In this document: positions 7,789-15,561 of the stretch, piece after piece
Layout: every line of letters starts with the position of its first letter
Position numbering within the stretch: the stretch's first letter is position 1
Source of the DNA: Cryobacterium sp. MLB-32
GTDB lineage: Bacteria; Actinomycetota; Actinomycetes; Actinomycetales; Microbacteriaceae
Assembly: GCF_000738085.1 (NCBI RefSeq)
Contig: NZ_JPRS01000072.1
Location: forward strand, 1-44,355
Direction of reading: 5' to 3'
Length of the DNA: 44,355 bases
Position numbers and translations under genes: made by a program
Notes under the pieces: model-generated
Databases searched by the model: none
Seen by the model: only the letters and a program-made list of their open reading frames with translations
What the model was told of the DNA's origin: nothing

Positions 7789-9330
7789 ATGGCCGATTCC
7801 ACCGCAACCGCGATCACCCCGCCCACCCGCTCCAATGAGAACCGGTCTACAACACCGGGCTCCGAGGGCTTCAAAGACTTCATCTCCTCCGGCTGGGCCG
7901 AGCGCACCGACGTGCTGCCGCCCGCACGAGAGCAGGCACCGTTCGCCGCCGCGCGCCGCGAACGACTGTCGGCGCAGTACCCAGGTCAGCGCCTGGTCAT
8001 CCCGGCCGGGCGCCTCAAGCAGCGCTCGAACGATACCGACTATGCCTTCCGCGCCCACTCCGCCTTCGCCCACCTCACCGGGTGGGGAAGCGATTCAGAG
8101 CCCGGAGCCGTATTGGTGCTCGAACCCTCCGCCTCCGGCCACGATGCCACCGTGTATTTCCGCGAACGTGCCGGCCGTGATTCCGACGAGTTCTACGCCA
8201 ACCCGGACATCGGTGAATTCTGGATCGGCCCACGCCCCTCCATCGCGCAGGTCGCGAGCGACCTCGCCATCGCCGTGCGCGGAATCGCCGACCTCGCCCA
8301 TGTGTTCGCCACGGTCGACAGCGAAACCATCGTGCTTCGCGAAGCGGACCCCGCCGTCACGCTTGAGATCGACGAGGGTCGCCTGCGATTCGCCGCCGAC
8401 AAGGTGCTCGGCACGGACGCTGCCAACAGCCCGTTCAGCCTCGAGGTCAACGGAGAGCACGAGGTCGACGACGACCTGGCTCGCCGGGTCTCGGAACTGC
8501 GCCTCGTGAAGGATGCCTGGGAGATCGATCAGATGCGCCTGGCCGTGGCGGCCACCGCACGCGGTTTCGACGACGTCGTTCGCGACCTGGGGAATTCCAG
8601 CGACCACGCCCGGGGAGAACGCCTCGTGGAGGGCGTGTTCAACACGCGCGCCCGCAGCGACGGCAACACGGTCGGCTATGACACGATCGCGGCATCGGGA
8701 CCGCACGCCTGCATCCTGCACTGGACACGCAACGACGGCCCCCTCACCCCCGGCGACGTCATCCTCCTCGATGCCGGTGTGGAGCTCGATAGCTACTACA
8801 CGGCGGACATCACCCGCACCCTGCCGGTGAACGGTACCTACTCAGCGACGCAACGCCTGGTCTATGAAACTGTGCGCGAGGCAGCGGATGCGGCTCTCGC
8901 CGTGGCCGTGCCCGGCGCCATCTTCCGCGACGTGCACGCCGCCGCCATGACCGTCATCGCGCGCCGCACCGCGGAATGGGGAATGCTCCCGGTCACGGCG
9001 GAAGAGGCCCTGCTGCCCGAAAACGGACACCACCGCCGGTACATGGTGCACGGCACGAGCCACCACCTCGGCCTCGACGTGCACGACTGCGCGAAGGCGC
9101 GCCGGGATATGTACATGGACGGCGTTCTCGAGCCCGGCATGGTCTTCACCATCGAGCCCGGCCTGTACTTCCAGTCCGACGACCTCACGGTGCCGGCCGA
9201 ATTCCGTGGAATCGGCGTTCGCATCGAAGACGACATCCTGGTGACGGAGACCGGAGCGGAGAACCTTTCCGCGGGCATCCCCCGCTCCGCCGACGAGGTC
9301 GAGGCCTGGATCGCCGGGCTCAAGGCCTAG
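7789..9330 (+). CDS. pepP: Xaa-Pro aminopeptidase (aminopeptidase P)
   Basis: A 513-residue M24B metallopeptidase that removes the N-terminal residue when proline is second. The N-terminal part is the creatinase-like domain (RLKQRSNDTDYAFRAHSAFAHLTGW). The C-terminal pita-bread domain carries the metal ligands in LDAGVELDSYYTADITRT (two Asp), HGTSHHLGLDVHD (His), IEPGLY (Glu) and GVRIEDDILVT (Glu). All five ligands appear present. ATG 7789 (MADST) is preferred, with GACAAT at 7778-7783 as a possible -10; ATG 7774 in the same frame would add five residues. No ribosome site precedes either. It converges with the stress-protein gene across a hairpin. Confidence 0.9.
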   Translation: MADSTATAITPPTRSNENRSTTPGSEGFKDFISSGWAERTDVLPPAREQAPFAAARRERLSAQYPGQRLVIPAGRLKQRSNDTDYAFRAHSAFAHLTGWGSDSEPGAVLVLEPSASGHDATVYFRERAGRDSDEFYANPDIGEFWIGPRPSIAQVASDLAIAVRGIADLAHVFATVDSETIVLREADPAVTLEIDEGRLRFAADKVLGTDAANSPFSLEVNGEHEVDDDLARRVSELRLVKDAWEIDQMRLAVAATARGFDDVVRDLGNSSDHARGERLVEGVFNTRARSDGNTVGYDTIAASGPHACILHWTRNDGPLTPGDVILLDAGVELDSYYTADITRTLPVNGTYSATQRLVYETVREAADAALAVAVPGAIFRDVHAAAMTVIARRTAEWGMLPVTAEEALLPENGHHRRYMVHGTSHHLGLDVHDCAKARRDMYMDGVLEPGMVFTIEPGLYFQSDDLTVPAEFRGIGVRIEDDILVTETGAENLSAGIPRSADEVEAWIAGLKA

Positions 9331-9339
9331 CGCAGCCCT

Positions 9340-9371
9340 GCCGCCGGTCCGCGGCCGCGCGGGTCGGCGGC
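9340..9371. terminator. GC-rich hairpin between pepP and the stress-protein gene
   Basis: Two 14-nt arms (9340-9353 and 9358-9371) pair fully if two G-U wobbles are allowed, around a GCCG loop. There is no T-tract. It lies between two convergent genes. Confidence 0.45.
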
Positions 9372-9402
9372 TAGCGGTGCCGGCAGCGAGCAGCGTCGGC
9401 AG

Positions 9403-10038
9403 CTAGCGTGCCGGAGGGTGTTCGCCAGGAGCGGGAGCCCGCTCCCCGTACTCCGGCGGTTCCACATTTCCGGCGGGCCGTTCGGTGCCGGCGGCCGGTG
9501 GTGCAGCGACGGGCTCCCCATCGGGGACAGCGACATCCGCTGCCCCCGAGCCGGAGCCGGCCAGCAGGTTGCGCGCCCGGTTGACCAGCGCGACGTCGAC
9601 GATCACCTGGTAGTTGCCCGCGATGACCTGCATCGTGGACGTGAAGTCCCGGCGACGACGGTTCACCGTGTAGGTCGCCAGGCCGAAGAACATGCCGAAG
9701 CCCGCACCGATCAGCAGGGCGGCGGCCACGAACGGCAGGCTCGAACCCGTCGGGGAGAAGATGAAGAACAGCAGTCCGAAGAAGATGCCGAGCCACGCTC
9801 CGGACGCTGCACCGGCCAGCGCGACACGCCCGTAAGTGAGCTTGCCGGTCACCCGTTCCACGCTCTTTAGATCATTGCCGACGATCGAGAGTTGCTTCAC
9901 CGGAAAATCGAACTTGGTGAGCGCCTCCACGGCAGCCTGCGCCTCGACGTACGTCTCATAGGTGGCCAGCACTTCTCCTCGGGGCAGCGACGGGGGCAAG
10001 ACACGACCGCGGGCACCGAAGGGGCTCTGATTGCTCAT
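9403..10038 (-). CDS. General stress protein 17M-type membrane protein
   Basis: A 211-residue protein. Residues 22-65 (GEVLATYETYVEAQAAVEALTKFDFPVKQLSIVGNDL region) resemble the GSP17M/YflT domain of general stress proteins. Two glycine-rich transmembrane helices follow (about 77-95 and 102-121), then a conserved-looking stretch (TSTMQVIAGNYQVIV). The tail of about 50 residues is rich in Pro, Ala and Glu and probably disordered. The molecular role is unknown. ATG 10038 has AAGAAT 6 nt upstream and no ribosome site, so it is probably leaderless. It is divergent from the MgtE_N/CBS gene with 56 nt between starts, an order also recalled from mycobacteria (Rv1232c-Rv1234 region). Confidence 0.8.
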   Translation of the reverse strand: MSNQSPFGARGRVLPPSLPRGEVLATYETYVEAQAAVEALTKFDFPVKQLSIVGNDLKSVERVTGKLTYGRVALAGAASGAWLGIFFGLLFFIFSPTGSSLPFVAAALLIGAGFGMFFGLATYTVNRRRRDFTSTMQVIAGNYQVIVDVALVNRARNLLAGSGSGAADVAVPDGEPVAAPPAAGTERPAGNVEPPEYGERAPAPGEHPPAR

Positions 10039-10044
10039 GGCGCC

Positions 10045-10050
10045 ATTCTT
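10045..10050 (-). promoter_or_regulatory. -10 element of the GSP17M-type gene
   Basis: AAGAAT on the minus strand lies 6 nt before ATG 10038. It is a weaker match to TAnnnT but has the same spacing as the other leaderless starts here. Confidence 0.35.
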
Positions 10051-10082
10051 CCACGGTCGTCATAATTCTCAGGCCGGTGGCC

Positions 10083-10088
10083 TACATT
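10083..10088 (+). promoter_or_regulatory. -10 element of the MgtE_N/CBS gene
   Basis: TACATT ends 6 nt before GTG 10095 with no Shine-Dalgarno sequence. This supports GTG 10095 over the upstream in-frame start at 10077, which would lie inside the promoter. Confidence 0.5.
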
Positions 10089-10094
10089 TGTAGT

Positions 10095-11426
10095 GTGAGT
10101 GCCACGAGAGTTTTTGTTGCCCGTTTGGCCGGGTGCACCGTCTTCGACCCCGCGGGAGACCGCGTGGGCAAGGTGCGCGACGTTCTGGTGGTCTACCGAA
10201 AAAGCCATCCGCCCCGCGTTGTGGGACTCATTGTCGAGATTCCGGGTAAACGCAAGGTCTTCGTCTCGATCGGCCGGGTGTCGAGCATCGGCTCGGGGCA
10301 GATCATCACGACCGGCCTCATCAACGTGCGCCGCTTCGAGCAGCGCGGCGGTGAGGTGCGCGTGATCGCCGAGCTGCTCGGCCGCAAGGTCACCTTCAAC
10401 GACGGCAGCGGAAACGCCACGATCGAAGACGTGGCGATCAAGGAGACGACCGAATCCGAGTGGGAGATCAGCCAGCTCTTCGTACGGCGGCCCAAGACAA
10501 GCCCCTCCCTCTTCGCGAAGGGCGTCACGACGTTCGCGACGTGGCCGGAGATCCACGAGACCACGACCGACGGTGAGGCGCAGTCCGCCGAGCAGCTCAT
10601 CGCCACCTACTCCGAGCTCAAGCCCGCCGACCTCGCCAACACCCTGCTCGATCTGCCCCGCGAGCGCATGTTCGAGGTCGCGAGCGAGCTGCCGGACAAT
10701 CGGCTCGCCGACGCCCTCGAGGAGATGCCCGAGAGCGACCAGGTGGGCATCCTCACGAGCCTCGGCGATGCCCGCGCGGCCGATGTGCTCGACCAGATGC
10801 AACCCGACGATGCGGCCGACCTGATCGCGCAACTTCCGGAAGAACGCGGCGAACAGCTACTGGATCTCATGGAGCCCGAAGAGGCGGAAGACGTTCGTTT
10901 TCTGCTGAGCTACGCGCCCGACACGGCCGGTGGTCTCATGACGACCGAGCCGGTCATCGTGTCGGCCGACGCCACCGTGGCCGAAGGACTGGCCCGCATC
11001 CGCCGTCACGACCTCGCCCCCGCCCTCGGCGCGGCCATCTGCGTGACCCTGCCGCCCTATGAGGCCCCCACGGGTCGCTTTCTGGGCATGGTTCATTTTC
11101 AGCGGATGCTGCGCTATCCGCCGCATGAGCGTCTCGGCACGCTGCTCGATCAGGGGCTCGACCCCGTCACGGCGAACACGTCTGCTGCCGAGGTGTCCCG
11201 CATCCTCGCGAGCTATGACCTCGTGTCGGTTCCCGTGGTGGACGACAATCACCGCCTCGTCGGTGTCGTCACCATCGATGACGTGCTCGACTACCTGCTC
11301 CCCGACGATTGGCGCAGTCAGGACAGCGACGACGATATCGGCCGCCGCGCCGCCGCGCGGTACGACCTGAAGACGGGGAGCATCCCGCTGCCCGGGGCAC
11401 GGAGGGGTGATCATGGCACGAGCTAA
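10095..11426 (+). CDS. Soluble MgtE N-terminal/CBS-domain protein with PRC-barrel-like N-terminus
   Basis: A 443-residue protein. Residues 5-75 (CTVFDPAGDRVGKVRDVLV...) look like a PRC-barrel or adaptor beta-barrel, with a related stretch at about 85-140. Residues 150-255 are helical MgtE_N-type repeats (LKPADLANTLLDLP, ELPDNRLADALEEMP, MQPDDAADLIAQLP). A CBS pair follows at about 270-405 (TAGGLMTTEPVIVSADATV; DLVSVPVVDDNHRLVGVVTIDDVLDYL). The membrane domain that forms the pore of MgtE magnesium channels is absent, so a transporter label would mislead; regulation or Mg/adenylate sensing is more plausible but inferred. It starts at leaderless GTG 10095 and overlaps the DUF1003 gene by 14 nt. 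Confidence 0.85.
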   Translation: MSATRVFVARLAGCTVFDPAGDRVGKVRDVLVVYRKSHPPRVVGLIVEIPGKRKVFVSIGRVSSIGSGQIITTGLINVRRFEQRGGEVRVIAELLGRKVTFNDGSGNATIEDVAIKETTESEWEISQLFVRRPKTSPSLFAKGVTTFATWPEIHETTTDGEAQSAEQLIATYSELKPADLANTLLDLPRERMFEVASELPDNRLADALEEMPESDQVGILTSLGDARAADVLDQMQPDDAADLIAQLPEERGEQLLDLMEPEEAEDVRFLLSYAPDTAGGLMTTEPVIVSADATVAEGLARIRRHDLAPALGAAICVTLPPYEAPTGRFLGMVHFQRMLRYPPHERLGTLLDQGLDPVTANTSAAEVSRILASYDLVSVPVVDDNHRLVGVVTIDDVLDYLLPDDWRSQDSDDDIGRRAAARYDLKTGSIPLPGARRGDHGTS

Positions 11427-11973
11427 CCGTTCTGATCTGCGCCTCGACGCGCCCAAGGGACTGCGCCCGACCACCCTCGGCGGTCGTCGTGGTGCTCGCA
11501 GTAACGACCGATTCGGCCGATTCACCGAGGCCATCGCTCGCGCCATGGGCACGCCGTGGTTCCTCCTCGGACTCACCTTCTTCGCCCTGGGCTGGATCGC
11601 CTGGAACACGCTCGCGCCCGTGGAATGGCGTTTCGACTCCGTCGCCCTCGGCTTCATCGCCCTTACCCTGGTGTTGTCCCTTCAAGCGTCCTACGCGGCC
11701 CCGATGATCCTGCTCGCGCAAAACCGGCAGGACGACCGCGACCGCGTGCAGTTCGAACAGGATCGCCAGCGCGCGGAACGCACCCTCGCCGATACGGAAT
11801 ACCTGGCCCGCGAAGTCGTCGCCCTGCGCATCGCGATCAAGGACCTCGTCTCGAAGGACTTCATCAAAAGCGAGCTGCGCACACTGCTCGAAACCCTCGA
11901 TCAACGCCAGAACGAGTCGGACGACGACACCGACGTCGCCAGCACCACCCGCGGACGTCGCTCCCTTGACTGA
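11413..11973 (+). CDS. DUF1003 family membrane protein
   Basis: A 186-residue protein with a basic N-terminus and two transmembrane helices (about 48-66 and 75-95). A long charged helical region follows (QNRQDDRDRVQFEQDRQRAERTLADTEYLAREV), likely a cytoplasmic coiled coil, and the tail is acidic. This is the DUF1003 layout; the function is unknown. ATG 11413 is preferred over GTG 11407 because GGAGGGG at 11401-11407 sits 5 nt before it. It overlaps the MgtE_N/CBS gene upstream (14 nt) and mrp downstream (8 nt), so the three are almost certainly one operon. One possibility is that it gives the soluble CBS protein a membrane partner. Confidence 0.85.
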   Translation: MARANRSDLRLDAPKGLRPTTLGGRRGARSNDRFGRFTEAIARAMGTPWFLLGLTFFALGWIAWNTLAPVEWRFDSVALGFIALTLVLSLQASYAAPMILLAQNRQDDRDRVQFEQDRQRAERTLADTEYLAREVVALRIAIKDLVSKDFIKSELRTLLETLDQRQNESDDDTDVASTTRGRRSLD

Positions 11974-13138
11974 GCCGCGCGCTGACGGCACCAGAACCAG
12001 CACAGGAACAGAAGCACTCGTGCTCCAGGCCCTCACGGGGGTGACTGACCCGGAAATCCGCAAGCCCATCACGGAGCTGGACATGGTTTCGGGCGTGAGC
12101 GTGGACGCGGATGGACGTGTGCAGGTCGGCATCCGTCTGACGATTGCCGGCTGTCCGGCCGCACAACGCATTGAAAGCGACGTGCTCGCGGCGGCCGAGT
12201 CCGTGGTCGGCCAAGGCCGGGCCAGCGTCGACGTGGCCATCATGACGCGCGAGCAGCGCGACGCCCTGACCGAGAAATTGCGCGGGGGCAAGGCTGCCCG
12301 TGTGTCGCAGTTCGGCCCCGATTCGCTCACCCGCATCTACGCCGTCACGAGCGGCAAGGGCGGAGTGGGTAAGTCCACGATCACTGCGAACCTGGCCGTG
12401 GCCCTCGCCCGGCAGGGCTTGCGCGTGGGCATCGTCGACGCCGACGTGCACGGCTTTTCGATTCCCGGCCTGCTCGGCCTGGTGAAAAACGGCCTGGCCA
12501 TCAAGCCCACCCAGGTGGGCGACATGATTCTGCCGCCGATCAACTACGACGTGAAGGTCATTTCGATCGGCATGTTCGTCGATGATGCCTCTGTCGCCGT
12601 GGCATGGCGCGGCCCCATGCTGCACCGCACCATCTCGCAGTTCCTCACCGACGTGTACTTCGGTGACCTGGACATCCTGCTGCTCGATCTGCCGCCGGGC
12701 ACCGGCGACGTGGCGATCACCGTGGGACAGCTGCTGCCGCACGCCGACGTCATCGTCGTGACGACTCCCCAGCCGGCCGCCGCCGACGTGGCCGAACGCA
12801 GCGGCGTCGTGGCGCGACAAACCGGTCAAAAGGTCTTCGGAGTCATCGAAAACATGAGCGGTCTCACGCAGCCCGACGGCAGTGTGCTGGAACTCTTCGG
12901 TTCCGGCGGCGGCGCCGAGGTGGCCCGGCGGTTATCGGTCGGTCAGGACTCCCCCGTGCCGCTGCTCGCCCAGGTGCCGCTGAGCGTCGCGCTGCGCGGC
13001 GGCGGTGACGAGGGCACGCCCGTTGTGCTTGCCGACCCGACGGATGCCGCCGCCGTGGCCATCACGGCGGTCGCCACCCGTCTCGCCACGAGGGCCAGGG
13101 GCCTGTCCGGCCGCAGCCTCGGCATTACTCCCCTGTAG
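11966..13138 (+). CDS. mrp: Mrp/NBP35-family P-loop ATPase (ApbC-like)
   Basis: A 390-residue protein. Residues 15-95 form a MIP18/DUF59-like domain including AGCPAAQ. A MinD-like P-loop ATPase follows, with the deviant Walker A TSGKGGVGKST (about 129-139), DADVHG and DLPPGTGD. The family carries or inserts Fe-S clusters. However, the CXXC motif that holds the bridging cluster in most members is replaced here (ENMSGLTQPDGSVLELFGSGGG region), and only one cysteine remains in the whole protein. This matches my recollection of other actinobacterial Mrp proteins. It starts at TTG 11966 inside the end of the DUF1003 gene, so translation is coupled. Confidence 0.88.
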   Translation: MTEPRADGTRTSTGTEALVLQALTGVTDPEIRKPITELDMVSGVSVDADGRVQVGIRLTIAGCPAAQRIESDVLAAAESVVGQGRASVDVAIMTREQRDALTEKLRGGKAARVSQFGPDSLTRIYAVTSGKGGVGKSTITANLAVALARQGLRVGIVDADVHGFSIPGLLGLVKNGLAIKPTQVGDMILPPINYDVKVISIGMFVDDASVAVAWRGPMLHRTISQFLTDVYFGDLDILLLDLPPGTGDVAITVGQLLPHADVIVVTTPQPAAADVAERSGVVARQTGQKVFGVIENMSGLTQPDGSVLELFGSGGGAEVARRLSVGQDSPVPLLAQVPLSVALRGGGDEGTPVVLADPTDAAAVAITAVATRLATRARGLSGRSLGITPL

Positions 13139-13162
13139 CTGCTGCTCGTAAGGGCGGCCACT

Positions 13163-13168
13163 TAGACT
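13163..13168 (+). promoter_or_regulatory. -10 element of the aldehyde dehydrogenase gene
   Basis: TAGACT ends 6 nt before ATG 13175 with no Shine-Dalgarno sequence, the same layout as other leaderless genes here. Confidence 0.5.
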
Positions 13169-13174
13169 GGCGGC

Positions 13175-14724
13175 ATGTCGCACTCTTCCCTCGATTCGCG
13201 GGTCGTCGCCGCCCTCGACAGCAGCATCTCCACGTCGTCTGCCGCTTCCGTCACCGTCCTGGCGCCGTTCACCGGCCAGGTGCTGCACGAGCTGCCGGTC
13301 AGTCTCCCGACGGACGTGACGGATGCCTACGCCCGCGCCCGTCGTGCCCAGATCTCCTGGGCCAGAGCCGTGTTCAGCCACCGTCGTCGCGTGCTGCTGA
13401 GGGCGCACGATCTGCTGCTCGAGCGCCGCGACCTCCTGCTCGATGCCGTGCAGACCGAGACCGGTAAGACACGCGGACAGGCCTTCGAGGAGGTCTTCCA
13501 CGCCGCGAGCATCACCCGCTACAACGCTCTGACCGCCCGGCGTGTCCTGCGCGGGGAACGACGGCGGGCCGGGATCCCCCTTGCGGTGACCACACGACTG
13601 CGCTACCGGCCCAAGGGGGTCGCGGGGGTCATCACGCCGTGGAACTACCCGCTGGCTCTGGCCGCAATGGACGTCGTGCCGGCCCTCGCCGCGGGCTGCG
13701 GTGTGGTGCAGAAAGCCGACAATCAGGGCGCGCTCAGCATCCTGGCCCTGCGCGAGGCCTTTGTCGATGCGGGCGTTCCGGCCGCCCTGTGGGCGGTGGT
13801 CACGGGCGATGGCGCGGAGATCGGCGGCGCGGTCACCCGGCACGCCGACTACGTGTGTTTTACCGGGTCTACGCCGACCGGCATCCGGGTCGCCCATCAG
13901 GCCGCCGAGAACCTCACGGGCACGTCGCTGGAGCTCGGCGGCAAGAACCCGCTCCTCGTGCTCGACGATGTCGACGTGCGGCGGGCGGCGGCAGACGCCG
14001 TCTACGCATGTTTTTCCTCCCTCGGCCAGCTGTGCGTGTCGATCGAGCGTATCTACGTCGAGCGCGCGGTGGCCGGCCCGTTCGTGCGCGAATTCGTGGC
14101 TGCCACTCGGCGGCTCACTCTGGCTCCGCCTTCGATTACACGCCGGATGTCGGTTCCCTCACCACCCAGGCACAGCTCGACCGGGTAACGGCTCACGTCG
14201 CCGATGCGGTCGGTAAGGGCGCTACCGTTCTCACCGGCGGCCGGGCCCGCCCCGACCTTGGGCCGTACTTCTACGAGCCCACCGTGCTCACCGGGGTTAC
14301 GTCCGGCATGGACTGCTGCGCCGCCGAGACCTTCGGCCCCGTCGTGTCCGTCACGATCGTGGAGTCGGAGCGTGAGGCCATCGCTGCGGCCAACGACTCG
14401 CCATTCGGTCTGAACGCATCCGTATTCTCCGGCTCCGCCCGCCGGGGACTCCGGGTCGCCGAACAGCTGGAGGCCGGCAGCGTGAATGTGAACGAGGGGT
14501 ACCGCGGGTCGTTCTCCTCCGTGGATGCGCCCATGGGCGGCGTGAAGCTCTCGGGACTCGGCCGCCGCCACGGACCGGAGGGGTTGCTGCGCTTTGTGAA
14601 CCCGGTCACCATCTCACGAGCGACCGGTCTGCTTCAGCTACCGCGAACGGGCCGGGAATTCGACGCCCTCGCCGGGCCGATTCTGCTGTTGGCTCGAGTG
14701 CTAAAGGGCCTCCGACTGCGCTGA
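13175..14724 (+). pseudogene. Succinate-semialdehyde dehydrogenase (GabD2-type), broken by a one-base frameshift
   Basis: Two overlapping frames together encode one aldehyde dehydrogenase of about 517 residues, the usual GabD2 size. The first frame gives the N-terminus, the NAD-binding region (GVITPWNYPLALAAMDVV), the ELGGKNP glutamate motif and the catalytic cysteine in SLGQLCVSIERIYVE. At about 14122 the frame fails: the expected CTGGGC reads CTGGC, and homology resumes in the +1 frame (GSAFDYTPDVGSLTTQAQ through ETFGPVVSV and PMGGVKLSGLG to LRLR). Restoring one G gives a continuous protein. The first frame alone would stop at 14188. The enzyme oxidises succinate semialdehyde to succinate. 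A sequencing error is at least as likely as true decay, because both halves are well conserved. The 3' end overlaps ppk2 by 24 nt. Confidence 0.85.
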
Positions 14725-15549
14725 GCGCTCATTCGCTTTCAGCAGAGTCGCCGCGTGGTCGGGAACCGGATTCATCTGGTCCCGAGGCGGACGCTCGTAA
14801 TCGGACACCTTGGGGCGCGGCGGAATGTGCACCTTCGGCGGGTCCGACCGCTCGAACGGCACCAGGGACAGCAGGTGGCTGATCACGTTCAGTCGCGAGG
14901 CCCGTTTGTCCTCACTCTCGACAACCCACCAGCGTGCTTCGGGAATATCGGTGTGCACAAACATGTCGTCCTTGGCCCGGGAGTAATCGGCCCACTTGGT
15001 GATGGAGAGCACATCGGTCTCGGACAGCTTCCAGCGGCGCATCGGATCGTTCAAGCGCGAACGAAACCGCTTTTCCTGCTCGCGGTCCGAGACGGAGAAC
15101 CAATACTTGACGACGAGGATCCCATCCTCAACGAGCATGCGTTCGAAGATCGGTGCCTGGTGCAGAAAACGGTGATATTCGTCATTCGTGCAATACCCCA
15201 TCACCCGCTCCACTCCGGCCCGGTTGTACCAGGACCGGTCCATGAGGACGATTTCTCCGGCGGCCGGCAGGTGTTCGATGTAGCGCTGGAAATACCACTG
15301 CGTGCGCTCCCGATCGGTGGGCATCGGCAGGGCCACGATCCGGGCGATGCGGGGATTGAGGTACTCGGTCACGCGCTTGATGGCGGATCCCTTGCCGGCG
15401 GCGTCCCGGCCCTCGAAGATCACAACGATGCGTGCCCCGGACACCTTGACCCACTGCTGCATGGTCACCAGCTCGGCCTGCAGGCGGCTCAGCTCGTGCT
15501 CGTAGGCGGCCTTCGGAACCCGGACCACCTTCGGTGCCTTGGCCGTCAT
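14701..15549 (-). CDS. ppk2: Polyphosphate kinase 2
   Basis: A 282-residue PPK2-family protein that moves phosphate between polyphosphate and nucleotides. Walker A is GRDAAGKG (47-54). The Walker B/lid segment MDRSWYNRAGVERVMG covers 103-118, with Asp104 and Arg105. WYFQRYIEHLP and VKYWFSVSDREQEKRF are typical of single-domain PPK2 enzymes, which usually prefer GDP or ADP. It is cytosolic. ATG 15549 follows a GAAGGG site. The gene starts 12 nt downstream of the large patatin-like gene on the same strand and is probably cotranscribed with it. It converges on, and overlaps by 24 nt, the dehydrogenase gene. Confidence 0.93.
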   Translation of the reverse strand: MTAKAPKVVRVPKAAYEHELSRLQAELVTMQQWVKVSGARIVVIFEGRDAAGKGSAIKRVTEYLNPRIARIVALPMPTDRERTQWYFQRYIEHLPAAGEIVLMDRSWYNRAGVERVMGYCTNDEYHRFLHQAPIFERMLVEDGILVVKYWFSVSDREQEKRFRSRLNDPMRRWKLSETDVLSITKWADYSRAKDDMFVHTDIPEARWWVVESEDKRASRLNVISHLLSLVPFERSDPPKVHIPPRPKVSDYERPPRDQMNPVPDHAATLLKANERSAQSEAL

Positions 15550-15561
15550 TGACTCTGCCCT

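Noticed and set aside
10095-11426. Magnesium transporter MgtE
   Set aside because: No transmembrane helices are present; only the cytosolic sensor part is encoded.
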